Notes: generated by a model from the letters alone, not told the origin. A DNA stretch of 51,018 nt from an uncultured Oscillospiraceae bacterium (GCA_910589155.1 CAJURY010000004.1:93335-144352); one strand, 5' to 3'. Positions 9,532-17,611 are shown, numbered from the stretch's first letter. Numbers and translations: made by a program.

Positions 9532-10571
9532 CGCTGTAGCTCCACGCCGCCGTTGCCTTCCACCACGAGACCTACGATATAACCGGTCTCTCCGGCGGCC
9601 TGCAACACCCGGATGGCGGCGTCCGCTTCCCCGGCGGGGACGGCGAAAATCATACCGAGACCCATATTAAAGGTATTGTACATATCCCGCTCCGGCACGT
9701 TGCCCTTTTCCTGAATCAGGTCGAAAATGGGCGGGCGGGGGAAGGATTTCAGGTCGATGACGGCGGTAAGCCCCTCGGTCATCATACGGGGGACGTTTTC
9801 ATAGAAGCCGCCGCCGGTAATATGGCTCACCGCGCGGATGTCAATCTGCGCATCCAGCACAGCTTGAATCGCCTTCACATAAATTTTGGTGGGGGTCAAA
9901 AGGGTTTCTCCCAGGGTCGCGCCCAGAGAAGGGTAAAATTCTCGCAAATTTTCCTGGTTTACGTCGAAGATTTTCCGCACCAGGGAAAAACCGTTGGAAT
10001 GCACGCCGGTGGAAGGCAGGCCGATGAGCACATCGCCGCAGGAAAGACGTTTGCCGTCGATGATTTTTTCCTCGTCCACCATGCCCACGGAAAAACCCGC
10101 CAGGTCGTATTCGTCCACGGGGTAGAAGCCGGGCATTTCCGCCGTCTCGCCGCCAACCAGGGCGCAGCCGGCCTGCCGACAGCCCTCGGTGATGCCGGAC
10201 ACAATGTCCGCAATCCGCGCGGGGTCGTTTTTCCCGCAGGCGATGTAATCCAAAAAGAACATGGGCGCCGCGCCGCCGCAAACAATATCGTTGACGCACA
10301 TGGCGACGCAGTCGATACCCACGGTATCGTGCTTGTCCATGAGAAAAGCCAGCTTCAGCTTGGTGCCCACGCCGTCGGTGCCGGAAACCAGCACGGGCTT
10401 TTTCATGCCCTGAAAATTGGGGGCGAACATACCGCCGAAGCCCCCCAGTGTGCCCATCACGCCGGGAATATAGGTGGATTCTACCATGGGTTTGATGCGG
10501 CGAACTGCTTCATAGCCGGCGGTAACGTCCACACCGGCCGCCGCGTAGGAAGCGGAATGACTGTCGCTCAT
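9528..10571 (-). CDS. purM: Phosphoribosylformylglycinamidine cyclo-ligase (AIR synthetase)
   Basis: It closes the imidazole ring, turning FGAM and ATP into AIR. The 347-aa protein carries the AIRS hallmarks SGTDGVGTKLKLAF (about 63-76), a catalytic-region CVNDIVCGGAAPMFFLDY, and GGETAEMPGFY. The start overlaps the purF stop by 4 bp and the stop overlaps the purN start by 4 bp, so purF-purM-purN form a tightly coupled block. Confidence 0.97.
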   Translation of the reverse strand: MSDSHSASYAAAGVDVTAGYEAVRRIKPMVESTYIPGVMGTLGGFGGMFAPNFQGMKKPVLVSGTDGVGTKLKLAFLMDKHDTVGIDCVAMCVNDIVCGGAAPMFFLDYIACGKNDPARIADIVSGITEGCRQAGCALVGGETAEMPGFYPVDEYDLAGFSVGMVDEEKIIDGKRLSCGDVLIGLPSTGVHSNGFSLVRKIFDVNQENLREFYPSLGATLGETLLTPTKIYVKAIQAVLDAQIDIRAVSHITGGGFYENVPRMMTEGLTAVIDLKSFPRPPIFDLIQEKGNVPERDMYNTFNMGLGMIFAVPAGEADAAIRVLQAAGETGYIVGLVVEGNGGVELQR

Positions 10572-12007
10572 GATTCAATCTCACTTTCAAATATATTTTT
10601 TTGCGCCTGCTCCGGCACGTCCATGGGGTATTTCCCGGTAAAGCAGCCGTCGCAGAAGGAAAGCCGGCAGCCCAGGGCGATTTTGCGCGCCGCCTCCACG
10701 GACAAAAAGCCCAGAGAGTCCGCGCCGATTGCCTGGCGCATTTCTTCTACCGTCCGTCCGTTGGCAAGAAGCTGCTCCTTGTCTGGAATGTCCGTCCCGA
10801 AAAAGCAAGGATACCGGAAAGGCGGGGCGGAAATGCGAAGATGTACTTCCGTGGCTCCCGCGTCCCGCACAAGCTGAATGAGCCTTGCGCAGGTGGTGCC
10901 CCGGACGATGGAATCATCCACCAGAATCACCCGCTTGCCCCGGACGGCCTCCCGCAGGGCGTTCAGCTTCAGCCGGACGGAGCGTTCCCGCTTGTCCTGC
11001 CCCGGCTGAATGAAGGTTCTGCCGATATAGCGGTTTTTAATGAGTCCCACGCCGTAGGGAATCCCGGAGCACCGGGCATAGCCAATGGCGGCGGAAATGC
11101 CGGAATCCGGCACGCCCATGACAAGATCCGCCCCCACGGGGTGCTCCATGGAAAGATACTTCCCGGCTTCCTGCCGGGCAAGCTCTACGGAAGCCCCGTC
11201 TATGACGGAATCCGGCCGGGCGAAATAGATGTATTCAAAGACGCAAATGGCGCTTTTTTCCGGCTTGGGGGCGTGCAGAGACCGGGGCTTGCCGGTTTTG
11301 TCTACCACAATCACTTCGCCGGGGGCAACGTCCCGCTGGAAGGTCGCGCCCAAAGCGTCCAAAGCGCAGGATTCAGACGCGAATACAATCGCGTCTCCCA
11401 GACGCCCCATGCATAAGGGGCGCATTCCTCTGGGATCTCTGGCGGCAATGAGCTTTTGGGCGGACATAATGCAAAGAGAATAAGATCCCTGCAAAATGCC
11501 CATGGCGCTCACCACCGCTTCTTCAATGGAAGCGCGCTTCAGCCGCTCCTGCACCAGGGTGTATACCAAAACCTCGGTATCGGAGGAGGAGCGGAAAATC
11601 GCGCCTTTTAATTCCAGCTCTTTTCGCAGCGTTCCGGCGTTTACCAGATTGCCGTTGTGCGCCAGAGCCAGATTGCCCTTGACATGGGTAATGGCCAGGG
11701 GCTGGGCGTTTTCCCGATGGGGGTCTCCTGTGGTGGAGTAGCGGACGTGGCCGATGGCCATGGAGCCTTCCATGGCGTCCAGACGAGCCTGATCGAATAC
11801 CTCGCCCACCAAACCCACGTCTTTATAGCAGTGAATCACGCCCCGGCGGTTCACAGCAATGCCGCAGGCCTCCTGCCCTCTGTGCTGCAAGGCGAACAGG
11901 GCGGCATAGGCTTCGTGGGCGGGGCTGACGCCGGAACCCTCCGGCGTCCAGATACCGAACACGCCGCATTCCTCATGCAGCCCGCCGGGATAAATTCCAT
12001 CGCCCAT
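10568..12007 (-). CDS. purF: Amidophosphoribosyltransferase (catalytic copy)
   Basis: The first committed enzyme of purine synthesis makes phosphoribosylamine from PRPP and glutamine. The 479-aa protein has a short 13-residue leader ending EE before the Ntn nucleophile Cys14 (CGVFGIW), as in the Bacillus-type enzyme whose propeptide is removed. It also has LQHRGQEACGIA, the PRPP loop VDDSIVRGTT (364-370 for DDSIVRG) and C-terminal cysteines typical of the Fe-S form. It follows the second PurF-like gene by 3 bp. Unlike that neighbour, it keeps all expected catalytic residues. Confidence 0.96.
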   Translation of the reverse strand: MGDGIYPGGLHEECGVFGIWTPEGSGVSPAHEAYAALFALQHRGQEACGIAVNRRGVIHCYKDVGLVGEVFDQARLDAMEGSMAIGHVRYSTTGDPHRENAQPLAITHVKGNLALAHNGNLVNAGTLRKELELKGAIFRSSSDTEVLVYTLVQERLKRASIEEAVVSAMGILQGSYSLCIMSAQKLIAARDPRGMRPLCMGRLGDAIVFASESCALDALGATFQRDVAPGEVIVVDKTGKPRSLHAPKPEKSAICVFEYIYFARPDSVIDGASVELARQEAGKYLSMEHPVGADLVMGVPDSGISAAIGYARCSGIPYGVGLIKNRYIGRTFIQPGQDKRERSVRLKLNALREAVRGKRVILVDDSIVRGTTCARLIQLVRDAGATEVHLRISAPPFRYPCFFGTDIPDKEQLLANGRTVEEMRQAIGADSLGFLSVEAARKIALGCRLSFCDGCFTGKYPMDVPEQAQKNIFESEIES

Positions 12008-12010
12008 GGT

Positions 12011-13432
12011 TTATTCCTTTCCGGACCAGCAGTAGGTGCACACCTTGCTGCGGTCGATGCCGATGGCTTCCAAAAGCCCGTCCAGAGACTGATAGCCCAG
12101 GGAATGGAAGCCCATTTTTTCGCAGATGGTTTTCAGCAGGCACTTGCCCCGCTCTGTTTTGCCGTCGGCGTATTCTTCCAGGTGCTTTTGCCCCTCGTCG
12201 CCTTCCAGCTCCTGTACGATTTTTCTGGCCAGCAGCTCCATTTCCGAATTGCTGGAGGAGAAGTTCAGATATTTGCAGCCGTACATGATAGGCGGACAGG
12301 CGGAGCGCATATGCACTTCCTTCGCGCCGCTTTCGTATAAGAATTCCACGGTTTCCCGCAGCTGGGTGCCCCGGACAATGGAATCGTCCACAAACAAAAG
12401 CTTTTTTCCTTCGATGAGTTCCGGGACGGGAATCTGCTTCATTTTCGCCACCTGATTGCGCACCTGCTGATTGGCCGGCATGAAGGAGCGGGGCCAGGTG
12501 GGGGTGTATTTCACGAAAGGCCGGGCAAAGGGCACGCCGCTTTCGTTGGCGTAGCCGATGGCGTGAGGCAGACCGGAATCCGGCACCCCCGCCACATAGT
12601 CCACCTCCGGCAGCGAACCATCGGCTTTTTCGTTGCGCGCCATGATTTCGCCATTGCGGTAGCGCATCAGCTCCACGTTGACCCCCTGATAGTTGGAGTT
12701 GGGATAGCCGTAATACGTCCACAAAAAGGCGCAGATTTTCATATCCTCCCCGGCAGGAGAGACGGTTTCAAAGCCCTCCGCCGTGATTTTCACGATTTCC
12801 TGGGGGCCTAACTCATAGGCGTTTTCATAGCCCAGCTTTTGATAGGCGAAAGACTCGAAGGAGACGCAGCAGCCCTCGCTGTTTTGCCCGATGAGCACCG
12901 GCAGTCTGCCCAGCTTATCCCGTGCGGCGAGGATGCCCTCCGGGGTCAAAAGCAAAATGGTGCAGGAGCCGTCGATGACGCTTTGGGCATGCAAAATGCC
13001 CTCTACCAGACTGTCGCACTGGTTAATGAGCGCGGCGGTCAGCTCCGTGGAATTGACCTTGCCGGAGCTCATAGCCATAAACTGATGGCCGTGGTCGGAA
13101 AAATAGGTCTGCACCAGTTCTTCCGCGTTGTTGATAATGCCCACGGTGGTGATGGCGTAAAAGCCCAGATGGGAGCGCACCAAAAGGGGCTGGGGATCGG
13201 TATCGCTGATGCAGCCGATGCCGCTGTGCCCACGGAACCGCTCAATGTCCTTTTCAAACTTTGTTCGGAAAGGGGTATTTTCAATGTTGTGTATCTGGCG
13301 CTGAAACCCGTTTTCCTTATCGTAAATAATCATACCGCCCCGGCGGGTGCCGAGATGGGAGTGGTAGTCCACGCCAAAAAAAAGATCAAGTACGCAGTCT
13401 CGTTTGGAGACCGCACCAAAAAATCCGCCCAA
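12011..13432 (-). CDS. PurF paralogue lacking the glutaminase cysteine
   Basis: A 473-aa amidophosphoribosyltransferase-like protein. The start chosen is TTG at 13432, with GGAGG 7 bases upstream in the gap after purC; a longer reading would overlap purC. The protein then begins MGGFFGAV, with Gly where active PurF has Cys, so glutamine hydrolysis by the Ntn domain is not expected. The PRPP loop FVDDSIVRGTQ (349-355) is intact, and cysteines in CPPIMYGC and VCTYCW resemble the Fe-S ligands of Bacillus-type PurF. It could be an ammonia-dependent or regulatory partner of the adjacent true PurF. Such copies are known in Clostridia; the role is inferred. Confidence 0.9.
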   Translation of the reverse strand: MGGFFGAVSKRDCVLDLFFGVDYHSHLGTRRGGMIIYDKENGFQRQIHNIENTPFRTKFEKDIERFRGHSGIGCISDTDPQPLLVRSHLGFYAITTVGIINNAEELVQTYFSDHGHQFMAMSSGKVNSTELTAALINQCDSLVEGILHAQSVIDGSCTILLLTPEGILAARDKLGRLPVLIGQNSEGCCVSFESFAYQKLGYENAYELGPQEIVKITAEGFETVSPAGEDMKICAFLWTYYGYPNSNYQGVNVELMRYRNGEIMARNEKADGSLPEVDYVAGVPDSGLPHAIGYANESGVPFARPFVKYTPTWPRSFMPANQQVRNQVAKMKQIPVPELIEGKKLLFVDDSIVRGTQLRETVEFLYESGAKEVHMRSACPPIMYGCKYLNFSSSNSEMELLARKIVQELEGDEGQKHLEEYADGKTERGKCLLKTICEKMGFHSLGYQSLDGLLEAIGIDRSKVCTYCWSGKE

Positions 13433-13445
13433 GTTGATTCCTCCA

Positions 13446-14159
13446 TTATTCGCCCATGAGACGGCGCATAACCTCCTGGTAAGCGTCCTCCACGCCGCCA
13501 AGATCCCGGCGGAAGCGATCCTTGTCCAGCTTTTCGTGGGTCTTATCGTCCCACAGACGGCAGGTATCCGGGGAAATTTCGTCTGCCAGCACAATGGTGC
13601 CATCGGACAGGCGGCCAAACTCCAGCTTGAAGTCCACAAGGTCGATGCCCAAGGTCTTGAAGTAGGCCTTCAAAGCCTCGTTGACCTGAAACGCCATGGT
13701 CTGAATCGTTTCAATTTCTTCCTTGGTGGCCAGCTTCAGCGCCAGAGCGTGATAGGTATTGAGGAGCGGGTCGCCCAAATCGTCGTTTTTATAGGAAAAT
13801 TCAATGGTGGGTTCGTCGAATACAATGCCCTCTTCCACGCCGTAGCGCTTGGCGAAGGAGCCTGCGGAAATGTTGCGGATGATAACTTCCAGGGGCACGA
13901 TCTGCACTTTTTTTACAACGGTTTCCCGGTCGTTCAGTTCTTCCACAAAATGGGTGGCGACGCCCTTGGGTTCCAGGAGCTTGCCCATGAGGAAATTGCT
14001 CATGCGGTTGTTGATAACGCCCTTGCCGGAGATGGTGCCTTTTTTCAGGCCGTTAAACGCGGTTGCGTCGTCCTTGTAGGATACGATGAGCAGTTCGGGA
14101 TTTTCCGTGGCGAATACCTTCTTGGCCTTGCCTTCATAGAGCTGTTCCAGCTTTTCCAT
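13446..14159 (-). CDS. purC: SAICAR synthase
   Basis: It joins CAIR and aspartate with ATP to form SAICAR. The 237-aa protein has the N-terminal YEGKAKKVF motif, VPLEVIIRNISAGSFAKRYG (about 92-111) and LADEISPDTCRLWD near residue 195, all typical of PurC. Its length is normal. It lies 23 bp after purE, and its stop is 13 bp from the TTG start of the PurF-like gene. Confidence 0.97.
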   Translation of the reverse strand: MEKLEQLYEGKAKKVFATENPELLIVSYKDDATAFNGLKKGTISGKGVINNRMSNFLMGKLLEPKGVATHFVEELNDRETVVKKVQIVPLEVIIRNISAGSFAKRYGVEEGIVFDEPTIEFSYKNDDLGDPLLNTYHALALKLATKEEIETIQTMAFQVNEALKAYFKTLGIDLVDFKLEFGRLSDGTIVLADEISPDTCRLWDDKTHEKLDKDRFRRDLGGVEDAYQEVMRRLMGE

Positions 14160-14182
14160 TTTATGTTCCTCCTAAAATATCT

Positions 14183-14677
14183 TTAAATGTTATATTTTGC
14201 TTCCACGGCGGCGTTTTTATCCAGCACCTTCCGGGTAGCTTCCGCCCGGTAAGCGGCCAGCTTTTCCGCCAGCAAATCGTCGGAAATCGCCAGCATTTCC
14301 ACCGCCAGCAGCGCCGCGTTTACCGCGCCGTCAATGGCGACGGTGGCGACTGGAATGCCGGAGGGCATCTGCACCGTGGATAAAAGGGCTTCCATGCCGC
14401 CGAGGTTACTGGACTTCATGGGAATGCCGATGACTGGCAAGGTTGTATTGGCGGCGGCCGCGCCCGCTAAATGGGCGGCCATACCAGCGGCGCAAATAAT
14501 GACACCGAACCCACAGTCGCGGGCACTGGCGGTAAAGCTTTGCGCCTGGGCTGGAGTTCGGTGGGCGGAATACACGTGCGCCTCATAGGGCACGCCAAAG
14601 GATGCAAGGGTATCCATGGCTTTGGATACAATGGGCAAATCGCTGTCGCTGCCCATTAAAATGGCAACCTTTTTCAT
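14183..14677 (-). CDS. purE: N5-carboxyaminoimidazole ribonucleotide mutase
   Basis: It interconverts N5-CAIR and CAIR. The ATG at 14677 is preferred because AAGGAGG lies just before it and the protein then starts MKKVAILMGSDSDLPI, the normal PurE N-terminus; a longer reading would cover the leader terminator. The 164-aa protein has the SDSDLP loop, the YSAHRTP segment with the catalytic His, and GMAAHLAG. No purK is seen in this window. It is the first gene of the operon, directly behind the ZTP riboswitch. Confidence 0.96.
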   Translation of the reverse strand: MKKVAILMGSDSDLPIVSKAMDTLASFGVPYEAHVYSAHRTPAQAQSFTASARDCGFGVIICAAGMAAHLAGAAAANTTLPVIGIPMKSSNLGGMEALLSTVQMPSGIPVATVAIDGAVNAALLAVEMLAISDDLLAEKLAAYRAEATRKVLDKNAAVEAKYNI

Positions 14678-14717
14678 GGGAAACCTCCTTATGATTGCTG
14701 AAAAAAGACGGAAAGTA

Positions 14718-14752
14718 GGGCGCGCTTGCCCGCCCAGCAGACAAGCGCGCCC
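14718..14752 (-). terminator. Leader terminator of the purine operon
   Basis: Read on the minus strand, GGGCGCGCTTG (14752-14742) and CAAGCGCGCCC (14728-14718) form a perfect 11-bp stem with a 13-nt loop, followed after a short spacer by a run of six T at 14706-14701. The 5' arm starts inside the CUGGGC that closes the riboswitch pseudoknot, so ligand binding and terminator formation should compete. This is the usual layout of ZTP switches that turn genes on. Confidence 0.85.
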
Positions 14753-14820
14753 AGACGGTCGGCAAAATACAGACCTGCCGCTCCTCTGTGGTTTTTCCAC
14801 ATGCTTCCGTCAGTTACAGC
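14749..14820 (-). ncRNA. ZTP/ZMP riboswitch (pfl motif)
   Basis: On the minus strand the leader shows, in order, a GUAACUGACGG segment, a hairpin GUGG-AAAAA-CCAC, the conserved GAGGAGC, a short variable linker, and CCGACCGUCUGGGC. GACGG pairs with CCGUC, and the layout matches the pfl/ZTP aptamer (CUGGCG ... GUGG/CCAC ... GGGGAGC ... CGCCUGGGC). Known members sense the AICAR nucleotides ZMP and ZTP, which rise when 10-formyl-THF is short, and switch on purine and folate genes. Position and downstream terminator fit control of purE onwards. Confidence 0.9.
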
Positions 14821-14842
14821 AGTCCGATAAAATTACGCTTCC

Positions 14843-14871
14843 ATTGTACCATGTTTCGCCCTCGCCGTCAA
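14843..14871 (-). promoter_or_regulatory. Promoter of the purine operon
   Basis: On the minus strand TTGACG (14871-14866) and TACAAT (14848-14843) are separated by 17 bp, near the sigma-A consensus. Start of transcription is expected near 14836, giving a leader of about 160 nt that contains the riboswitch and terminator. Confidence 0.85.
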
Positions 14872-14932
14872 ACCAGTAAGCTACCGAATTTTTCCGAAAA
14901 AAACCGACATTTTCTGTTGTACTTTGATAAAA

Positions 14933-14987
14933 GTTTTTGGATTGCCGCCCAGCCTGGCGCCGCGCGCTGGCACGGCAATCCAAAAAC
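14933..14987. terminator. Strong hairpin between the purine operon and yabP
   Basis: GTTTTTGGATTGCCG and CGGCAATCCAAAAAC form a perfect 15-bp stem around a GC-rich loop of about 25 nt, with T-rich tails on both strands. It lies upstream of both divergent genes, so it ends neither of them. It could insulate the two transcription units or end an unseen short RNA. The rest of 14678-15067 holds the purine leader and promoter. Confidence 0.6.
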
Positions 14988-15067
14988 CCTTTTTGCCCCG
15001 CCGACACATAATTTCCCCTCCGCCGGCATAGGCTGTACAACCGACAAGCATGGAAAGGAGCCTGGCT

Positions 15068-15346
15068 ATGGCAATGGATGACAAAACAATGCAGCTTCCC
15101 CACAAGCTGGTTTTAGATGAACGCAAAAAACTTACGGTTTCCGGGGTTTCGGAGGTTGTAAGCTTTGATGAGAATGCGGTGGCGCTGCAAACGGTTCGAG
15201 GAACCCTTTTGATTCGGGGACGGGATTTGCACCTGAAAACCCTGTCTTTAGACGGCGGACAAGTGGCGGTGGACGGTCTTGTGGAGCTTTTGGCCTATGA
15301 AGAACCCCGCAAAGAGGGCGGCTTCCTGGCCAGACTGTTTCGCTAA
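15068..15346 (+). CDS. yabP: Sporulation protein YabP
   Basis: A 92-aa protein of the YabP/YqfC family, needed for spore-coat or cortex assembly in Bacillus. The start at 15068 has AAAGGAG about 8 bases upstream; an ATG at 15050 would precede this site. The sequence PHKLVLDERKKLTVSGVSEVVSFDE followed by RGTLLIRG matches the family pattern. It is followed by yabQ with a TAATG overlap. It is expected to be expressed in the mother cell during sporulation. Confidence 0.9.
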   Translation: MAMDDKTMQLPHKLVLDERKKLTVSGVSEVVSFDENAVALQTVRGTLLIRGRDLHLKTLSLDGGQVAVDGLVELLAYEEPRKEGGFLARLFR

Positions 15347-16071
15347 TGGCGCCGGCGGTTTCCAGCCAGCTTCTTTGGTTTGTTCTGGCGATAGGGCTGG
15401 GGGGCGTACTCGGCCTACTTTACGATTTCCTGCGGGCCTTGCGGCGGCGCGTCCCCTTTTTGACGGCGCTGGCGGATTTGTTTTTTCTGCTGACCGCATT
15501 TTTGAGCTTGGTGGCCATGGGGCTTTATCTTTGCGGCGGAGATCTGCGGCTGTTTTTGCTGCCGGGATGCGCCGTGGGCATGGCGGCTTATTTTTTCCTC
15601 CTGCACCGGCTGCTCTATCCTCTGTTTGCGGTTTTCTGGCGGATGATATACAAATTTTTCCGGCTTTGCTTCTGGCCTTTCCGTTTTGCCGCAAAAAAAT
15701 TTTCCCAAATTGCAAAATTCCTCTTTTCTTCTGGGCAAAAATGGGGTACAATAGGTGTAACTAAACTTCGCCGATTGCTTCGGCGGATATTTTCTGGAGG
15801 CGTTGCAAATGAAAGCACCGATCCGGGTGCGCCGCTCCGGCCTGCTGACGAAGGTGGTCGTGCTGCTGGTGGTGGTGTGCTCTACCGTTACCCTGATGTC
15901 TCAGCGCACGCAGATACGCGCAAAGCAAGCCGAATATCAAAAGCTGAATCAGCAAGTCGCCCAATTGGAACAGAAAAACACGCAGCTTCAAGCCGATTTG
16001 GCGGGTCTTGGCAGCGACGACAGCGTGCGCGACATCGCCCGCCGGGAGCTGGGTCTCGTGGAAAACGGTGA
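15346..16071 (+). CDS. yabQ: Sporulation protein YabQ, with an over-long C-terminal reading frame
   Basis: YabQ is a small membrane protein of spore-coat or cortex formation. Residues 1-110 hold about four hydrophobic segments, followed by a basic stretch (KLRRLLRRIF) near residue 145-155, where family members usually end. No stop occurs there: the frame runs on for 263 bp inside divIC in another frame and is low-complexity, Arg/Ala-rich. Either the overlap is real or a stop or frame has been lost near 15,800. The start overlaps the yabP stop (TAATG). The N-terminal identity is confident; the true end is not. Confidence 0.8.
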   Translation: MAPAVSSQLLWFVLAIGLGGVLGLLYDFLRALRRRVPFLTALADLFFLLTAFLSLVAMGLYLCGGDLRLFLLPGCAVGMAAYFFLLHRLLYPLFAVFWRMIYKFFRLCFWPFRFAAKKFSQIAKFLFSSGQKWGTIGVTKLRRLLRRIFSGGVANESTDPGAPLRPADEGGRAAGGGVLYRYPDVSAHADTRKASRISKAESASRPIGTEKHAASSRFGGSWQRRQRARHRPPGAGSRGKR

Positions 16072-16099
16072 AATTATCTTCACAGATCGTGGAGAATGA
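15809..16099 (+). CDS. divIC: Septum formation initiator DivIC/FtsL family protein
   Basis: A 96-aa bitopic division protein of the FtsB/DivIC type: short basic N-terminus, one membrane helix (about 14-30), then a coiled coil (KQAEYQKLNQQVAQLEQKN) and the C-terminal DIARRELGLVENGEIIF motif of the family. It works in the divisome with FtsL and DivIB. The ATG at 15809 has GGAGG 8 bases upstream; a TTG two codons earlier is less likely. Gene order yabP-yabQ-divIC-yabR is as in Bacillus. Confidence 0.9.
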   Translation: MKAPIRVRRSGLLTKVVVLLVVVCSTVTLMSQRTQIRAKQAEYQKLNQQVAQLEQKNTQLQADLAGLGSDDSVRDIARRELGLVENGEIIFTDRGE

Positions 16100-16151
16100 G
16101 AAAAGATGAAAACCTGTGGTTAGCAAAAACGAGGAGGACAATTTTATCAGT

Positions 16152-16622
16152 ATGGAGTTCACTGTAGGAGCCGTTTTGGAAGGAAAGGTCAAAAGCATTA
16201 CAAATTTCGGCGCGTTCATTGCTCTGCCGGAGGGGAAAACCGGTATGGTACATATTTCTGAGGTAGCCAACGCCTACGTCAGCGATATTCGCCAGCATCT
16301 CACAGAAGGGCAGGACGTGAAGGTTATGGTGATTGCCGTGGAGCCTGCCGGAAAGATCAATTTGTCGATGAAACGTCTGGAGCCGAAGCCCGCTGCAAAG
16401 CCGGCCGGCCGTCCGGGCGCGTCCGGGCAGGGCCGCCCGGCGCCATACAAGAATGAACAGCGTCCCAGAGCGGCCAGACCCCAGCAGACCCAGGCCACAG
16501 TGGGCAAGTCCGGCGATCAGAGCTTTGAGGAGAAGCTGAAGCAGTTTATGTCCGAGTCGGACAGTAAAATTTCCTCCATCCGGCAGTATTCCGACCATCG
16601 CACCAAAAGCCGAAAAAGATAA
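16152..16622 (+). CDS. yabR: S1-domain RNA-binding protein, YabR-like
   Basis: A 156-aa protein with one N-terminal S1 domain (VGAVLEGKVKSITNFGAF ... GMVHISEVA, residues 5-75), a low-complexity linker rich in Pro, Ala and Arg, and a charged C-terminus. S1 domains bind RNA; the role of YabR is not settled. The ATG at 16152 gives the usual family N-terminus MEFTVG, but the GAGGAGG site is 14 bases away, longer than normal, so a non-ATG start just upstream is possible. It ends the yab/divIC cluster. Confidence 0.88.
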   Translation: MEFTVGAVLEGKVKSITNFGAFIALPEGKTGMVHISEVANAYVSDIRQHLTEGQDVKVMVIAVEPAGKINLSMKRLEPKPAAKPAGRPGASGQGRPAPYKNEQRPRAARPQQTQATVGKSGDQSFEEKLKQFMSESDSKISSIRQYSDHRTKSRKR

Positions 16623-16897
16623 GTTACGGGGGCGTTGCAAGTGATTTGTAACGCCCCTTACTTTGCGTAGCGGCGGGCAGCGCGTTTCAAACGCCTGTGC
16701 TGATCCGACACACCTTAGGGGGACGCTCGACAGGAACTGCCCCGGTATGCGGATACCCTTCGCAGGGTCTTGCAGGGCGGCGTCATGACTGCGCCGGGCG
16801 CTTGCAAATTTGGAATGCACATCAATTCTTGGTAAAGACCATTGCCACCCCTACGATGCCCTATTGAAACTGCGAAAGCATAAGAAAGGAAAAACCT
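16623..16897. other. Intergenic region with terminator, repeats and promoter
   Basis: GGGGCGTT and AACGCCCC at about 16630-16657 form a terminator-like hairpin for yabR. An inverted copy of the 106-bp repeat core follows at 16671-16743, then a copy of a GTCATGACTGCGCCGGGC motif near 16783-16801 that is also seen near 42548 and 48676. TTGGTA (16829) and TACGAT (16852), 17 bp apart, are a plausible promoter for the reductase gene. Confidence 0.65.
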
Positions 16898-17596
16898 ATG
16901 GCTTTTGTACTTATCACAGGCGGCTCCAGAGGTATCGGCGCCGCCGCTGTCCGGGCTTTCGCCCGGCGGGGCGATGAAGTCGCCTTTCTCTACGAAAAAA
17001 ATCATGAAGCCGCCAAACGTGTGGCGGAGGAAACCGGCGCGTTTCCCATCTGCTGCGACGTTTCCCAGCCGGAGTCGGTGGAAAAAGCTTTTTCCCAATT
17101 AAAAAATCTGGATATTCTCATAAACAATGCGGGAATTGCCGGTTACGGGCTGCTGCAAGATACCACCCCGGAAGCATGGGACAGAATGTTCGCCGTCAAT
17201 GTGAAGGGGCAGTATTTGTGCATCCGGGCGGCCATGCCCTTTTTCTTAAAGAAACAAGCTGGATGTATTATCAACGTCAGTTCCATGTGGGGGCAGGTGG
17301 GCGGCTCCTGCGAGGTCGCCTACTCCGCCAGCAAGGGCGCGATTCTGGCCATGACCAAGGCGCTGGCGAAAGAGCTTGCGCCTTCCGGCGTCCGGGTGAA
17401 CGCCATTGCCCCCGGCGTAATCCTTACGGATATGGCCGCTGCGGTTGACCCGGAAACTTTAGAAATTTTGCGGCAGGAAACGCCCTTGGAGCGTCACGGA
17501 ACCCCGGAGGACGTTGCAAGCGCTATGGTTTATCTGGCCGAGGCGCGCTTTGTCACCGGGCAGGTTTTGCCGGTCAACGGCGGATTCGTCATATAG
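16898..17596 (+). CDS. SDR-family oxidoreductase, FabG-like
   Basis: A 232-aa short-chain dehydrogenase/reductase with the NADP-binding loop TGGSRGIG (7-14), NNAG (76-79), catalytic Ser in NVSSM (about 128), and YSASK with Tyr142 and Lys146. It ends in the family GQVLPVNGG segment. FabG-type 3-oxoacyl-ACP reduction is the nearest known role, but it is not in a fatty-acid gene cluster, so the substrate is open. AAAGGAAAAACC precedes the ATG. It is followed 15 bp later by rpiB and may share its transcript. Confidence 0.88.
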   Translation: MAFVLITGGSRGIGAAAVRAFARRGDEVAFLYEKNHEAAKRVAEETGAFPICCDVSQPESVEKAFSQLKNLDILINNAGIAGYGLLQDTTPEAWDRMFAVNVKGQYLCIRAAMPFFLKKQAGCIINVSSMWGQVGGSCEVAYSASKGAILAMTKALAKELAPSGVRVNAIAPGVILTDMAAAVDPETLEILRQETPLERHGTPEDVASAMVYLAEARFVTGQVLPVNGGFVI

Positions 17597-17611
17597 AAAG
17601 GACATAACACG

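Noticed and set aside
14678..14836. Guanine/adenine riboswitch before purE
   Set aside because: The conserved purine-aptamer core is missing, whereas the ZTP elements are present in order.
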